The notes beneath the pieces were generated by a model. The model was not told where the DNA came from and searched no databases. It saw only the letters and a list, made by a program, of their open reading frames with translations. From positions 1 through 63,102 of the forward strand of contig JACQSY010000108.1 in assembly GCA_016211085.1 (NCBI GenBank): a DNA stretch of 63,102 bases, written 5' to 3'. A program made the translations under genes and the position numbers. Within the stretch, counting starts at the first letter, position 1. Each line of letters opens with the position of its first letter. The DNA comes from Acidobacteriota bacterium (GTDB lineage: Bacteria > Acidobacteriota > UBA6911 > RPQK01 > JACQSY01). Positions 49,611 through 58,622 of the stretch are shown piece by piece.

Positions 49611-51326
49611 ATGATCAAATTCAACGAGTTAAAATTAAGACCGCTTTTTGGACAGGAACTTCTTAGCAAGGGAATCATCTCGGAAGAAGAGCTCAGCACC
49701 GCAGTCAATCTCCAAAAACAATCCCACGAAAAAATCGGCAAGCTCCTGGTGGATATCGGCGCTATTTCCGAAGCGGATCTCGTAAGACATCTGAGCGAAC
49801 ACCTGGGCATCCGCTATGTCACGCAGGAGGAGTTTCCTACAGTGCCTGTGGTGGAAAATACTTTCTCTTTGAAATTCATGCGGGAATGCAAATTTGTGCC
49901 AATCCAAATGCAGGAGGCGGGGAAACTGGTGATCGCAATGTCCGATCCGCTTGATCACCCCACCATTGACTCCATTCGCCTGTACACCTCTTATCAGGAC
50001 CTCGAAATTGTCTTGGCGGCGGAAAGTGAAATACTTGACTTGATCGAGAAGTTCTACGGCAATCAGGCTTCAAGCCTGGGCCGCATTGTGGAAGGTATTG
50101 AGGAAGAAGGCGGGGATTCATTCGCTGAAGATGAAGATGTCGAGCACCTGAAAGACCTCGCCTCCGAAGCCCCGGTCATCCGGCTGGTTAATTTGGTCAT
50201 TTCACGAGCGCTGGAATCGCGGGCTTCAGACATTCATATTGAACCTTTCGAGCGGGATCTCAAGGTCCGTTACCGAATTGATGGGATCCTTCACGACGTG
50301 GAATCGCCTCCCAAGAAACTCAAAGCCGCCATCATTTCCCGTATTAAGATTATGTCCAAACTGAACATTGCCGAGCGACGGATACCGCAGGACGGAAGAA
50401 TCAAAATGAGAGTTCTCGGCAAAGATGTGGATCTCCGGGTCTCCACCTTGCCCACCATGTATGGCGAAAGCGTGGTCATGCGTATTCTCGACAAGAGCAA
50501 CACGCAGATTTACGACCTGGAGAAACTGGGCTTCTCACCCCAGATGTTCGAGCACTTTACGCAGTTGATCTTGAGACCGCACGGGATCATGCTGGTGACC
50601 GGTCCTACCGGTAGCGGCAAGACCACCACTCTCTATGGCGCCCTGACCCGGATCAACCTCCCCGATAAAAAGATCATCACCATTGAGGACCCGGTTGAGT
50701 ATCAGATCAACGGCATCAATCAGATTCATGTCAATCCTCAAATCGGTTTGTCCTTTGCAGCAGGGCTGCGTTCGATCGTGCGTCAGGATCCGGACGTCAT
50801 CATGGTGGGTGAGATGCGTGATCTGGAAACAGCCGAAATCGGCATTCGTGCGGCCTTGACAGGGCACCTGGTTTTCAGCACCTTGCACACCAACGACGCG
50901 CCCAGCGCCATTGCGCGACTGATCGATATGGGCGCCGAGGATTACTTGCTGGCATCCTCCATTCTGGGGGTCCTGGCCCAGCGCCTGGTGCGGGTGATCT
51001 GCACTACCTGCCGTGAAGAACAGCCTGTAGATCGCATCCTTTTGGAGCAAATTGGTTTTCCATTGAACGGCGAAGTTCGAGTTTGTCAGGGGAAAGGCTG
51101 CAAAGAATGTGCCGGTACCGGCTATCGCGGGCGGATTGGCATTTTTGAATTGATGTTGATGGACGACGAGGTCCGGCGGCTGACCATAGCCAATGCAGAT
51201 GCTACACAGTTGAGGAAGGCCGCCTTAAAACAAGGCATGGTCTCGTTGCGGCAGGATGGATTTGAAAAAGTGAAAAACGGAGTGACCACTGTTTCCGAAG
51301 TCTTGCGTGTCACGCAAGACTTGTGA
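49611..51326 (+). CDS. gspE: Type II secretion ATPase GspE
   Basis: The 571-residue product has an N-terminal GspE/PilB domain (about residues 55-150) and a complete AAA-type ATPase. Walker A is GPTGSGKTT near 330, the Asp box is TIEDPVEY, Walker B is DPDVIMVGEMRD, and the His box is ALTGHLVFSTLHTND. Four cysteines (CTTC near 463 and CKEC near 497) form the zinc domain of GspE and PilB. It powers pseudopilus assembly at the inner membrane. It starts at ATG 49611 and is followed by gspF after 20 bases. Confidence 0.95.
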   Translation: MIKFNELKLRPLFGQELLSKGIISEEELSTAVNLQKQSHEKIGKLLVDIGAISEADLVRHLSEHLGIRYVTQEEFPTVPVVENTFSLKFMRECKFVPIQMQEAGKLVIAMSDPLDHPTIDSIRLYTSYQDLEIVLAAESEILDLIEKFYGNQASSLGRIVEGIEEEGGDSFAEDEDVEHLKDLASEAPVIRLVNLVISRALESRASDIHIEPFERDLKVRYRIDGILHDVESPPKKLKAAIISRIKIMSKLNIAERRIPQDGRIKMRVLGKDVDLRVSTLPTMYGESVVMRILDKSNTQIYDLEKLGFSPQMFEHFTQLILRPHGIMLVTGPTGSGKTTTLYGALTRINLPDKKIITIEDPVEYQINGINQIHVNPQIGLSFAAGLRSIVRQDPDVIMVGEMRDLETAEIGIRAALTGHLVFSTLHTNDAPSAIARLIDMGAEDYLLASSILGVLAQRLVRVICTTCREEQPVDRILLEQIGFPLNGEVRVCQGKGCKECAGTGYRGRIGIFELMLMDDEVRRLTIANADATQLRKAALKQGMVSLRQDGFEKVKNGVTTVSEVLRVTQDL

Positions 51327-51346
51327 GTTACAACTGAGAGATAGCG

Positions 51347-52567
51347 ATGGCTTTTTTCCAATACAAGGCAATCACTGCTGAAGGGAAAATTATCGAGGGA
51401 ACCCTGGAAGCAGCTGACGAGCGAACTGCTCTAAGTCGCTTGGAGCAGCAGGGTCAGCTGCCCATCAAGGTCTTTTCCGAAGAAGCGAGAGCCGGTTGGC
51501 TCCCGGAGATACGTTTTCCCTGGCGCCGCAAGCGAGTCACGCAACAGGATCTGCTGGTGTTTACGCAGGAGCTTGCGACGTTGTCGCGGGCCGGGCTTCC
51601 CCTGGACCGCAGTCTCACCATTCTTTCCGAATTGACTGAAAATTCTTACCTGCGCGAAGTGGTAAAGGACCTCCTGAGTGAAATAAAGGGCGGAAGATCT
51701 CTCTCTGAGGCGCTCAGCCTCTACCCGCGGGTTTTTCCGAAACTCTACGTCAACATGATTCGAGCCGGTGAGATGGCCGGTGTTCAGAATTCTATTCTGG
51801 AAAGGCTGATCAGCTATCTGGAGGGCGCCGAAGAGCTCCGAAACTATTTTGTCTCCTCGCTGGTGTATCCGGTGATCCTGGCCCTGGTGGGCTCGGCTTC
51901 AGTGGTGGTGATGGTCACGTTTGTGATACCTAAGTTTGCAGCAATTTTCGAAAACGCAGGCGCCCCGATTCCTCTTCCCATGCAACTCATGCTGAACCTC
52001 AGCCTTTTCGTGACCGGTTACTGGTGGCTGTTGCTGATTTGCGCTCTGGCCGTCGCGATTTTCTTCCGGCGCCGCCTGGCCACCGAAGAGGGACGCTTGA
52101 AATGGGACCGCATGGTTCTGCGAATGCCGCTGCTGGGAACACTGTTTCAGAAAATGGAAGTGAGCCGTTTCAGCAGAACTCTGGGAACTCTGCTAACCAG
52201 CGCCGTGCCCCTGATCCCATCCATCAATTTGGTCAAGGAGGTCATTTCCAATCAAGCGATTGCCTCCACCATGGACCGCATCAAATCGGGCGTGAAAAAA
52301 GGCGAGGGCCTCTCCAAACCCATACGCGAGGCGGGCATCTTCCCGCCCCTGGCACTGCATCTTCTGGAAGTGGGAGAAGAGACCGGCCGGCTGGACGCTA
52401 TGCTGCTTCAAATCGCGGAAACTTACGACAGAGAATTGAGAACGACATTAAAGCGGCTGGTAGCTTTATTTGAGCCTGCCATCATCCTCATCATGGGATT
52501 GGTCATCGGAGTGATGGTCGTTTCGATGCTTTATTCCATATTCAGCATTAATGACGTTCCTCTGTAG
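51347..52567 (+). CDS. gspF: Type II secretion inner membrane platform protein GspF
   Basis: The 406-residue protein has two GspF domains (about residues 70-195 and 270-395) separated by membrane segments. TLSRAGLPLDRSLTILSELTE and the GGRSLSEAL motif mark the first, and LGTLLTSAVPLIPSINLVKE with KGEGLSKPIRE marks the second. A C-terminal membrane helix (IILIMGLVIGVMVVSML) ends it. It forms the platform on which GspE acts. Spacing and orientation place it in the same operon. Confidence 0.95.
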   Translation: MAFFQYKAITAEGKIIEGTLEAADERTALSRLEQQGQLPIKVFSEEARAGWLPEIRFPWRRKRVTQQDLLVFTQELATLSRAGLPLDRSLTILSELTENSYLREVVKDLLSEIKGGRSLSEALSLYPRVFPKLYVNMIRAGEMAGVQNSILERLISYLEGAEELRNYFVSSLVYPVILALVGSASVVVMVTFVIPKFAAIFENAGAPIPLPMQLMLNLSLFVTGYWWLLLICALAVAIFFRRRLATEEGRLKWDRMVLRMPLLGTLFQKMEVSRFSRTLGTLLTSAVPLIPSINLVKEVISNQAIASTMDRIKSGVKKGEGLSKPIREAGIFPPLALHLLEVGEETGRLDAMLLQIAETYDRELRTTLKRLVALFEPAIILIMGLVIGVMVVSMLYSIFSINDVPL

Positions 52568-52592
52568 ACTGAATTTCACGGGGAGCTTGTAA

Positions 52593-53033
52593 ATGAATCG
52601 AAAAAGAAACCGTTCCAGAAACGACGCGCATAACCGCGGGTTTTCTTTGATTGAGCTGATCGTGGTCCTGGTGATCCTCGGTTTGCTGGCAACCGTGGTC
52701 GGACCGCGGGTCATGGATCGCCTGGGGAAGGGGAAAACTGAAATCGCAAAATTGCAGATCGATCAATTTGAGGGTGCTTTAGGCCTCTTCAGATTTGACG
52801 TGGGGCGCTATCCCAGCACGGCCGAGGGGCTGCAAGCTCTGATTGAAAACAACGGAGGAATCCAGAACTGGGGAGGTCCCTACCTGGATAGGAAAAGCGT
52901 TCCTAAAGATCCGTGGGGAAGAGACTATCAATACCAAAGCCCGGGCCAAAACGGCGATTTCGACCTATGGAGCACCGGCGCCGACGGGGCTGAAGGGGGG
53001 CAAGGAGAGAATGCGGATATCACCTCTTGGTGA
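52593..53033 (+). CDS. gspG: Major pseudopilin GspG
   Basis: The 146-residue product has the class III prepilin site RGFSLIELIVVLVILGLLA, with the processing site before Phe and the conserved Glu at position 5 of the mature part. The body (YPSTAEGLQALIENNGG and KDPWGRDYQYQSPG) matches the GspG fold, including the calcium-binding loop region near GADGAEGGQGENADI. It forms the bulk of the pseudopilus. The next gene overlaps its end by 23 bases. Confidence 0.94.
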   Translation: MNRKRNRSRNDAHNRGFSLIELIVVLVILGLLATVVGPRVMDRLGKGKTEIAKLQIDQFEGALGLFRFDVGRYPSTAEGLQALIENNGGIQNWGGPYLDRKSVPKDPWGRDYQYQSPGQNGDFDLWSTGADGAEGGQGENADITSW

Positions 53034-53493
53034 ATCCCTGTCGCGTTCAAGGCGAGACTCTAACGGTTTTACTCTCCTCGAACTTTTAGTCGTGCTCATC
53101 TTGCTGGCAGCTTCGGCGGCGGTGGTAATGCCCTCGCTCACCCGGGGGATGCAGGGGATCGAGCTGGAAGCGTCCGCTCGAGACTTGGTGACCCGTCTTA
53201 AGCAGGCAAGGTCCCAAAGCATTTCCACACAAAAGACGGTCCGGATGATTCTGCGTGAGCGGGATTATGTACTTGCAAGCGAATACGGAGAGGAGCTCAA
53301 GAAATATAGCCTGCCCTCTGAGATCAGCATCGAGCTGGACAAGGGAGAATTGCCGCTAACCCTTAGTTTTTACCCCAACGGGCGCAGCCATTCTTCCGAA
53401 TTTGAGGTGAAAAATTCCGAGGGAAGAGCATTGTCAGTCACGGTGGATCCTGTTACGGGGTTGGCGTCGGTTACGAAAAAGCAGGATTTATGA
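53011..53493 (+). CDS. gspH: Minor pseudopilin GspH
   Basis: The product, 160 residues from ATG 53011 with an AAGGAG motif upstream, has the prepilin segment NGFTLLELLVVLILLAASA and a GspH-type body (LEASARDLVTRLKQARSQS, LTLSFYPNGRSHSSEFEV). It caps or modifies the pseudopilus tip. It overlaps gspG in another frame and ends overlapping gspI by four bases. Confidence 0.88.
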   Translation: MRISPLGESLSRSRRDSNGFTLLELLVVLILLAASAAVVMPSLTRGMQGIELEASARDLVTRLKQARSQSISTQKTVRMILRERDYVLASEYGEELKKYSLPSEISIELDKGELPLTLSFYPNGRSHSSEFEVKNSEGRALSVTVDPVTGLASVTKKQDL

Positions 53494-53966
53494 AGACACA
53501 ACCTTCAGCACACTCAGGTTTTACGCTCCTGGAGATCGTGGTCGCCATGGCCATTCTGGGTATTGCTGTGGGAGCTATTTTGCAGATTTTTTCGGGAGGT
53601 ATGAAAAACATCTACAAAATCGACCTGGCTCATCGCGCCATGAACCATGCTGAAAACGTGATGAACGAAATACTGACCGACGAGACCGTGCGCCAGTCTA
53701 CGGCGCGTTCGGGCGATCTCGATGATGAATTCCGTTATGAAGCCGTTGTTGAAGAATGGCAGGAAAATCGCGAGCGCCCTACCATTCAGGGAAACCTGCC
53801 GCCGGTGCGTCTGCTCAACGTTCGTGTGGATGTTTATTTTAAAAACGACCCTAATGGAAAATTTTATCGCACTGTTTCAATGAAAATGGTTTCAGATCAG
53901 CAGGCTTCTCCCCTGCAGCAAACGCCGACCGAGGCAATCCGGCAGTTGTTTGGACCGGCTCAGTAG
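53490..53966 (+). CDS. gspI: Minor pseudopilin GspI
   Basis: The 158-residue product has the prepilin motif SGFTLLEIVVAMAILGIAVG with the processing site after Gly, followed by a GspI-like body. ATG 53490 overlaps gspH (ATGA). It is needed with GspJ and GspK for the pseudopilus tip. Confidence 0.88.
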   Translation: MKTQPSAHSGFTLLEIVVAMAILGIAVGAILQIFSGGMKNIYKIDLAHRAMNHAENVMNEILTDETVRQSTARSGDLDDEFRYEAVVEEWQENRERPTIQGNLPPVRLLNVRVDVYFKNDPNGKFYRTVSMKMVSDQQASPLQQTPTEAIRQLFGPAQ

Positions 53967-53975
53967 GAGAACACT

Positions 53976-54767
53976 TTGAGCTTACCTATTTTAAAAAAAC
54001 AGGCTCTCAGGCACGTGGTGGCTTCAAGCGATGAAGAGCACAGCATGGTAACCGTTGCGAGACGCTCCTCTGGATTTACACTGCTGGAACTGGTGGTTGC
54101 CTTTACGATCCTTGGCTTGATTTCCGCAATCGTCTTTTCTTCCTTCCGGGTGGTCATCAATAGCTATGTCGCCAGCCAGGAGCGGCTGGAAGTCAGGGCC
54201 AGGGAGCGGATCCTTCAGGACCATTTGAAAAGACAGGTGGGTTCCATTTTCCCGCTGCGTCCTACGGGCTCCTTCACAGCGAGTTCACTGCGTGTCGATC
54301 CACAGATGGATCTGTCAGGGGCGGCGCTCACTCAGGTTCCCCTGTTTGACGGCATCCAAAATGCCATGACTTTTATCACGGTGGTGCCGCTGTTGTTTCA
54401 AGAAACACCGGGACTTACTGTGGTGCGCTATGGACTGTCTCAGGATGAGCAAGGCCGTTATTACCTGGGAGCCATGGAGACGCCGTTTACAGGTGTGAGC
54501 AGCTACTCCGATATGGTGCGGATTCCCAGGGGAAAACCTTATCCGATTGTTTACGACGTGACGGGCCTTGAGTTCGAATATTTCGGTTACGACTCCAGAA
54601 ACCAGGATTACCGGTGGATGTCCAGATGGAGTGGTGAAGAGATGCGCGCCATACCCCAGGCGGTTCGCATTCGCTTTAATGACCAGCACGTCACGGTGCC
54701 CGTGAATGCAGATTTTGTCATTGGAGGCGCTTGGGGAGGCCTGGGTCTGGTACAGAGGTTCCAATAG
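53976..54767 (+). CDS. gspJ: Minor pseudopilin GspJ
   Basis: The 263-residue product carries the prepilin motif SGFTLLELVVAFTILGLISA about 30 residues from the N-terminus. The TTG start at 53976 was kept because AGGAGA precedes it; an ATG at 54045 would also place the leader closer. The body (LRVDPQMDLSGAALTQVPLF and MSRWSGEEMRAIPQAVRIRF) fits GspJ. It forms the tip complex with GspI and GspK. Confidence 0.88.
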   Translation: MSLPILKKQALRHVVASSDEEHSMVTVARRSSGFTLLELVVAFTILGLISAIVFSSFRVVINSYVASQERLEVRARERILQDHLKRQVGSIFPLRPTGSFTASSLRVDPQMDLSGAALTQVPLFDGIQNAMTFITVVPLLFQETPGLTVVRYGLSQDEQGRYYLGAMETPFTGVSSYSDMVRIPRGKPYPIVYDVTGLEFEYFGYDSRNQDYRWMSRWSGEEMRAIPQAVRIRFNDQHVTVPVNADFVIGGAWGGLGLVQRFQ

Positions 54768-54769
54768 TC

Positions 54770-55777
54770 ATGTCTTTCAACCTGCGCCCGCCTTCAGGCC
54801 ACAACCGCGGTGCCGTTCTCATCGTGGTGTTGTGGGTGTTAATGGGGATGAGCGTGCTGGCACTTTCTTTCGGAGCATCGGTCCGTACCGAAGTCAATGC
54901 GACCCGAAATGTCGTAGATCAGAAACAGGCGTATTACTCTGCGCGCGCAGGGATTGAATATGCGGTTTACAGGCTGATGGAGGTGCAACTTGTTTATATG
55001 GAAGCGCAGCGTGCACAAGACCGCGCCAGGCAACAACAGGCAGTCACCCCCCTGAGCACTCTTTCCTTGCCGCTCACCAACAGCTCAGTGGAGATTGTGG
55101 TTAGTGATGAAACCGGAAAGCTAAACCTGAACCTGGTCCCTTCCCATCTGCTTTTTAACCTTTTGATCAACGTGGGGATCGAGGGCAGCCAAGCCGAAAT
55201 CATCACCGATTCTGTTGAAGACTGGCGCGATGAAGATGAGCTTTACCGCGCCAACGGTGCTGAAAGCGGTTACTACCAGACCCTTGCCACCCCTTACATG
55301 GCAAAAAACGGCCCCTTCAGCATTCCTGAGGAATTGCTTCTGGTGAGAGGTGTGACACCAGAGATCTACTATGGGAAAAAAGGATTGGGTTCGGCCGGGG
55401 AAAAAATAGATTACTACGGCCTGCAGAAATACTTTACTACTTTTACCGGCTCGGCTCACATTAACGTCAACGCGGCTCCTCGGGCCGTGCTGGCAGCCAT
55501 CCCCGGCCTCGACGACGAAGTTGCAGCTGAGATTGAGCGCATGCGGCAAACGGAAGTTTTCATTGATCCGGCTCAAATCATGCAAAAGATACCCGGCATC
55601 AATACCGAGGTACTGGGGTATCTCTCAGCCTTGCGTTCAAACGTGTATACTTTAGTGGCATCCGGGAAGATCAATGGATCTGAAGCGGTCAGCCGAATTC
55701 GGGCAGTGGTACAAGTAGGATTCGGGGCTCAAGGTTACGTTGTTCTTTACTGGAACGAAGCCAATATGGAACTGTGA
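54770..55777 (+). CDS. gspK: Minor pseudopilin GspK
   Basis: The product, 335 residues from ATG 54770, begins with a prepilin-like segment (RGAVLIVVLWVLMGMSVLAL) and contains the GspK alpha-domain features KLNLNLVPSHLLFNLLI, DSVEDWRDEDELYR and HINVNAAPRAVLAAIPGL (helix-hairpin-helix-like). A Glu at position 5 of the mature segment is absent, as is usual in GspK. It sits at the pseudopilus tip. The start codon is three bases after the gspJ stop. Confidence 0.9.
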   Translation: MSFNLRPPSGHNRGAVLIVVLWVLMGMSVLALSFGASVRTEVNATRNVVDQKQAYYSARAGIEYAVYRLMEVQLVYMEAQRAQDRARQQQAVTPLSTLSLPLTNSSVEIVVSDETGKLNLNLVPSHLLFNLLINVGIEGSQAEIITDSVEDWRDEDELYRANGAESGYYQTLATPYMAKNGPFSIPEELLLVRGVTPEIYYGKKGLGSAGEKIDYYGLQKYFTTFTGSAHINVNAAPRAVLAAIPGLDDEVAAEIERMRQTEVFIDPAQIMQKIPGINTEVLGYLSALRSNVYTLVASGKINGSEAVSRIRAVVQVGFGAQGYVVLYWNEANMEL

Positions 55778-55795
55778 GAAAAGGTCAGGACTGAC

Positions 55796-57181
55796 ATGAT
55801 CAACTGGGATTCAGCACTGGGTGTGGAAGTTCGTGGAGCCGATCTCTTCTTGGCAACTGTAAAGAAGGGGCTCCAGGATTACGTGTTGAAGAATTATTCC
55901 AGGATAGAAAACTTTCAATCCTTGGCCGCGGGAGAATTGCGGTCCCGCATCCTCCAGTATGTAAGGTCGAATGGATTCAACCGGGAGAATGTCATCCTGG
56001 GTATTCCGCGCGAACAAGTGATTGTCCGCACGCTGCAACTTCCATTGGAAGTGGAGGAAAACCTAGATAGGGTGGTGCGTTTTCAGATGGAGAAATTCGA
56101 GCCTAGTGAGGAGGAAGGCTCTTATTACGATTACGTGTTGATCCATCGAGACATGGAGCAAAAGAAACTGCTGCTTCAAATATATATGGTTCCGAAGAAG
56201 ATCCTCGACTCTACCTTGCAGATTCTGGCAGCCGCCCAACTGCTTCCTGCCGCGGTCAGGATCTCCAGCGCCGGCTTGTATCAGCTTTTTACGATTCATG
56301 AAGATGGGTTCCCGCAAAAAAACGGAAACCTCCTTATAAAAATCGAGCCTGGTTCGGCAGAGTTTGTCTGGTTTAATAGCACCCGTTTTGTTTCGGACTC
56401 TGCCATCCTTGAAGAATCTCCGTCGCTGGAGTGCCTCTGGAAGGCCCTGGACCAGTTTTTGTCTCGACTTGCAGCGACCGATGAAGGCGTCTCAAAGATT
56501 TATCTGGCCGGAAGTCTGGGAAAGCAGTTCCTTCCCGAGTTTCGCACGCGCTATGGGAGCTGTGAGCTGATGGAGGAGAAGCTTTCCATCAAAGGAAAAA
56601 CTCCTGCACAGTTCCCTGTTTTCGCTAACAGCGTCGGCCTGGCCGTCTCCGCTTTAGTGCGAAACCCGGCGACGCGGTTTAATTTAATTCCTACGGAAAA
56701 AAGAGTGGTGGGGGAGCGGCCAAGCCTGATCCCCACGGCGCTGTTAACCTTGCTGGTGATTCTGATGGGGATCGCCGTGGGCACCCGTGAACACCTGCAG
56801 AGGCGACAGGTCATTGAAGGGCTGGATCGTCAGATCGCGTCTATCAAGCCGCAGGTGGATCAAGTAATGGAGCTGCGGCAGCGAATTGAACGGACTCAAG
56901 CACAAATTGCCGAGCTCCAGGAACTCATGAAAGGACGCCAGCGGGTCCTTTCTGTTTTGAAGGAACTCACGGAGAAAATACCGGAGTCCGCTTTTCTCCA
57001 GAACGTGAATATCGCAGGCGACAAGGTTAACATCACTGGTTATGCAGACTCAGCTTCTACGCTTCTACCGGTCCTGTTGAACTCCAAGTATCTAAAGAGC
57101 GTGGAATCACGTTACATTACTCCCGATCGCAGTATGGGAAACAAAGAGAAGTTCAATTTTGAGGCCACCATCAGGGACTAG
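55796..57181 (+). CDS. gspL: Type II secretion GspL-like protein with PilM- and PilN-like parts
   Basis: The 461-residue product has an N-terminal actin-like PilM/GspL cytoplasmic domain (about residues 1-310; GILGVEVRGAD-like start, VILGIPREQVIVRTLQLP, FQMEKFEP), one membrane segment (about 314-333, PTALLTLLVILMGIAVGT) and a periplasmic PilN-like part with a coiled coil (IASIKPQVDQVMELRQRIER) and ferredoxin-like fold. It links GspE to the inner membrane platform. In other systems PilM and PilN are separate, so this single chain is equivalent to a natural fusion, as in GspL. Confidence 0.88.
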   Translation: MINWDSALGVEVRGADLFLATVKKGLQDYVLKNYSRIENFQSLAAGELRSRILQYVRSNGFNRENVILGIPREQVIVRTLQLPLEVEENLDRVVRFQMEKFEPSEEEGSYYDYVLIHRDMEQKKLLLQIYMVPKKILDSTLQILAAAQLLPAAVRISSAGLYQLFTIHEDGFPQKNGNLLIKIEPGSAEFVWFNSTRFVSDSAILEESPSLECLWKALDQFLSRLAATDEGVSKIYLAGSLGKQFLPEFRTRYGSCELMEEKLSIKGKTPAQFPVFANSVGLAVSALVRNPATRFNLIPTEKRVVGERPSLIPTALLTLLVILMGIAVGTREHLQRRQVIEGLDRQIASIKPQVDQVMELRQRIERTQAQIAELQELMKGRQRVLSVLKELTEKIPESAFLQNVNIAGDKVNITGYADSASTLLPVLLNSKYLKSVESRYITPDRSMGNKEKFNFEATIRD

Positions 57182-57183
57182 AT

Positions 57184-57741
57184 ATGAAAAGACTGTCGAG
57201 GCGGGACCGAAAGATTCTAGTCATCGGTGGAATATTTTCCGCCCTGATCCTGATTCTCTTTTACGTGGTCCTTCCTTTTTACAACCTCCAGGCTGCGTCT
57301 CGAGAGGAGCTGGAAAACAAGGAGAAGCTCCTCCATCGTTCCTTGCAGGTGCTGAACAACCGTAAAATTTACGAAGAGAGCCTGGCACAGTTGGATTCGG
57401 TCTTTCGAAACTATCAACAAAATCTCTTGGATGCCCGTGACACCAGTACCGCTTACATCCAGCTCGAAGAGCTGGTTCGGAGTCTGGCGGCACAAAATGG
57501 TGTCAGCGTAAGTCGGAGCAATCCGCTGCAGGAGAAAAAAATCAGGGAGAGCTTTGCTCGAATCACGCTGCAAATCAATGTGGAAAGTGATACGACGCAG
57601 CTCACCAATTTCCTGTATGCGCTTTCGACTCAACCTAAATTCTTAGTGGTCGATGAATTCTACCTGGCTAGTTTTCGCATTCAGGAACAAATCCGGATTC
57701 AGCCCCGCTTGAATGTATCAGGTTTTATTAGACTTTCCTGA
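57184..57741 (+). CDS. gspM: Type II secretion GspM-like protein (PilO-like)
   Basis: The 185-residue product has one membrane segment (ILVIGGIFSALILILFYVVL, about residues 11-31), a coiled coil (ELENKEKLLHRSLQVLNN) and a ferredoxin-like periplasmic part (FARITLQINVESDTTQLTNF) as in GspM and PilO. It pairs with GspL. It starts two bases after the gspL stop. Confidence 0.82.
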   Translation: MKRLSRRDRKILVIGGIFSALILILFYVVLPFYNLQAASREELENKEKLLHRSLQVLNNRKIYEESLAQLDSVFRNYQQNLLDARDTSTAYIQLEELVRSLAAQNGVSVSRSNPLQEKKIRESFARITLQINVESDTTQLTNFLYALSTQPKFLVVDEFYLASFRIQEQIRIQPRLNVSGFIRLS

Positions 57742-57775
57742 ATGAATGGCATCCAGATAAGAGAACAAGAGTTGT

Positions 57776-58603
57776 ATGCGCCGACAAATATTGTTCATTA
57801 ATTTATTGCTTCTTGCGGCTGTTATTCTTCTTTCCAGCTATCTGAATTCAGCCTGGCGCGAGTTCCAGGAGCAAAATCATCCTTCGAAGACTGCCGCCGG
57901 GAACGCTTTGGAAAGCACGCCGCCCACTTTTGCCGTCCCCGGCATGGAGCAGCCAGGATCCTTTTCAGACTTTGCAGTGGTGGCTGACAAGAACCTCTTT
58001 ACTCCGGAGCGGCGGCCGGAATCATCGATTCCCGCGGCGCAGGCCCCTCAGCCGCCGCCTTTGCCCATCAAACCCGTTTTGAGAGGCATCTCCACCGTCA
58101 AAGGGAAAAAACAAGCCTTCTTGAACATTTTTGAAGGAGGAAACACACAAGGGCAGGCCCGGACCGTGACGGTGGGGGACGTGGTTCAAGGTTACACGGT
58201 GGCGGAAATTTCCGATACCGGCCTTGAACTCCGGTGGAACGACCATGTCATCCCCATCGATATCTCTGCTGCGCCTCAGCCGCAAGCCGCTGCAGCACCG
58301 GGGAGGACCATGGCTGCAGTTACTATCATCACTGTCGGTGCCCCGGCCGCTGCCGTGGAGGTGGCGAAATCGCAGCAACCCGGCGCAGACAGTCAGGAAC
58401 GAGGGCTTCAAATCAGTTCGGTCAGCGGCCCGGCCGGCACAGTCGGCGCTGGAGCCCGCGGAGGGGCGATACCGCGGCCAGCCGGTGGCGGCCAGACTTC
58501 CCCCAGCCCCACAGATCTACGCGCACTGCCTGGGACCGTTGGCATCCCCGGCAATCCACAAACCATACAAACTCCATTTGGAACCATCCAACGCCAGCAG
58601 TGA
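57776..58603 (+). CDS. gspC: Type II secretion GspC-like protein
   Basis: The 275-residue product has an N-terminal membrane segment (ILFINLLLLAAVILLSSYL) and a homology-region domain (FSDFAVVADKNLFTPERRP, then KPVLRGISTVKGKKQAFLNI and GDVVQGYTVAEISDTGLELR) like GspC. The C-terminal 100 residues are Ala/Gly/Pro-rich with no PDZ domain. GspC bridges the inner platform and the secretin. It immediately precedes gspD. Confidence 0.78.
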   Translation: MRRQILFINLLLLAAVILLSSYLNSAWREFQEQNHPSKTAAGNALESTPPTFAVPGMEQPGSFSDFAVVADKNLFTPERRPESSIPAAQAPQPPPLPIKPVLRGISTVKGKKQAFLNIFEGGNTQGQARTVTVGDVVQGYTVAEISDTGLELRWNDHVIPIDISAAPQPQAAAAPGRTMAAVTIITVGAPAAAVEVAKSQQPGADSQERGLQISSVSGPAGTVGAGARGGAIPRPAGGGQTSPSPTDLRALPGTVGIPGNPQTIQTPFGTIQRQQ

Positions 58604-58622
58604 TGGCGCTTGTAAACTTCAG

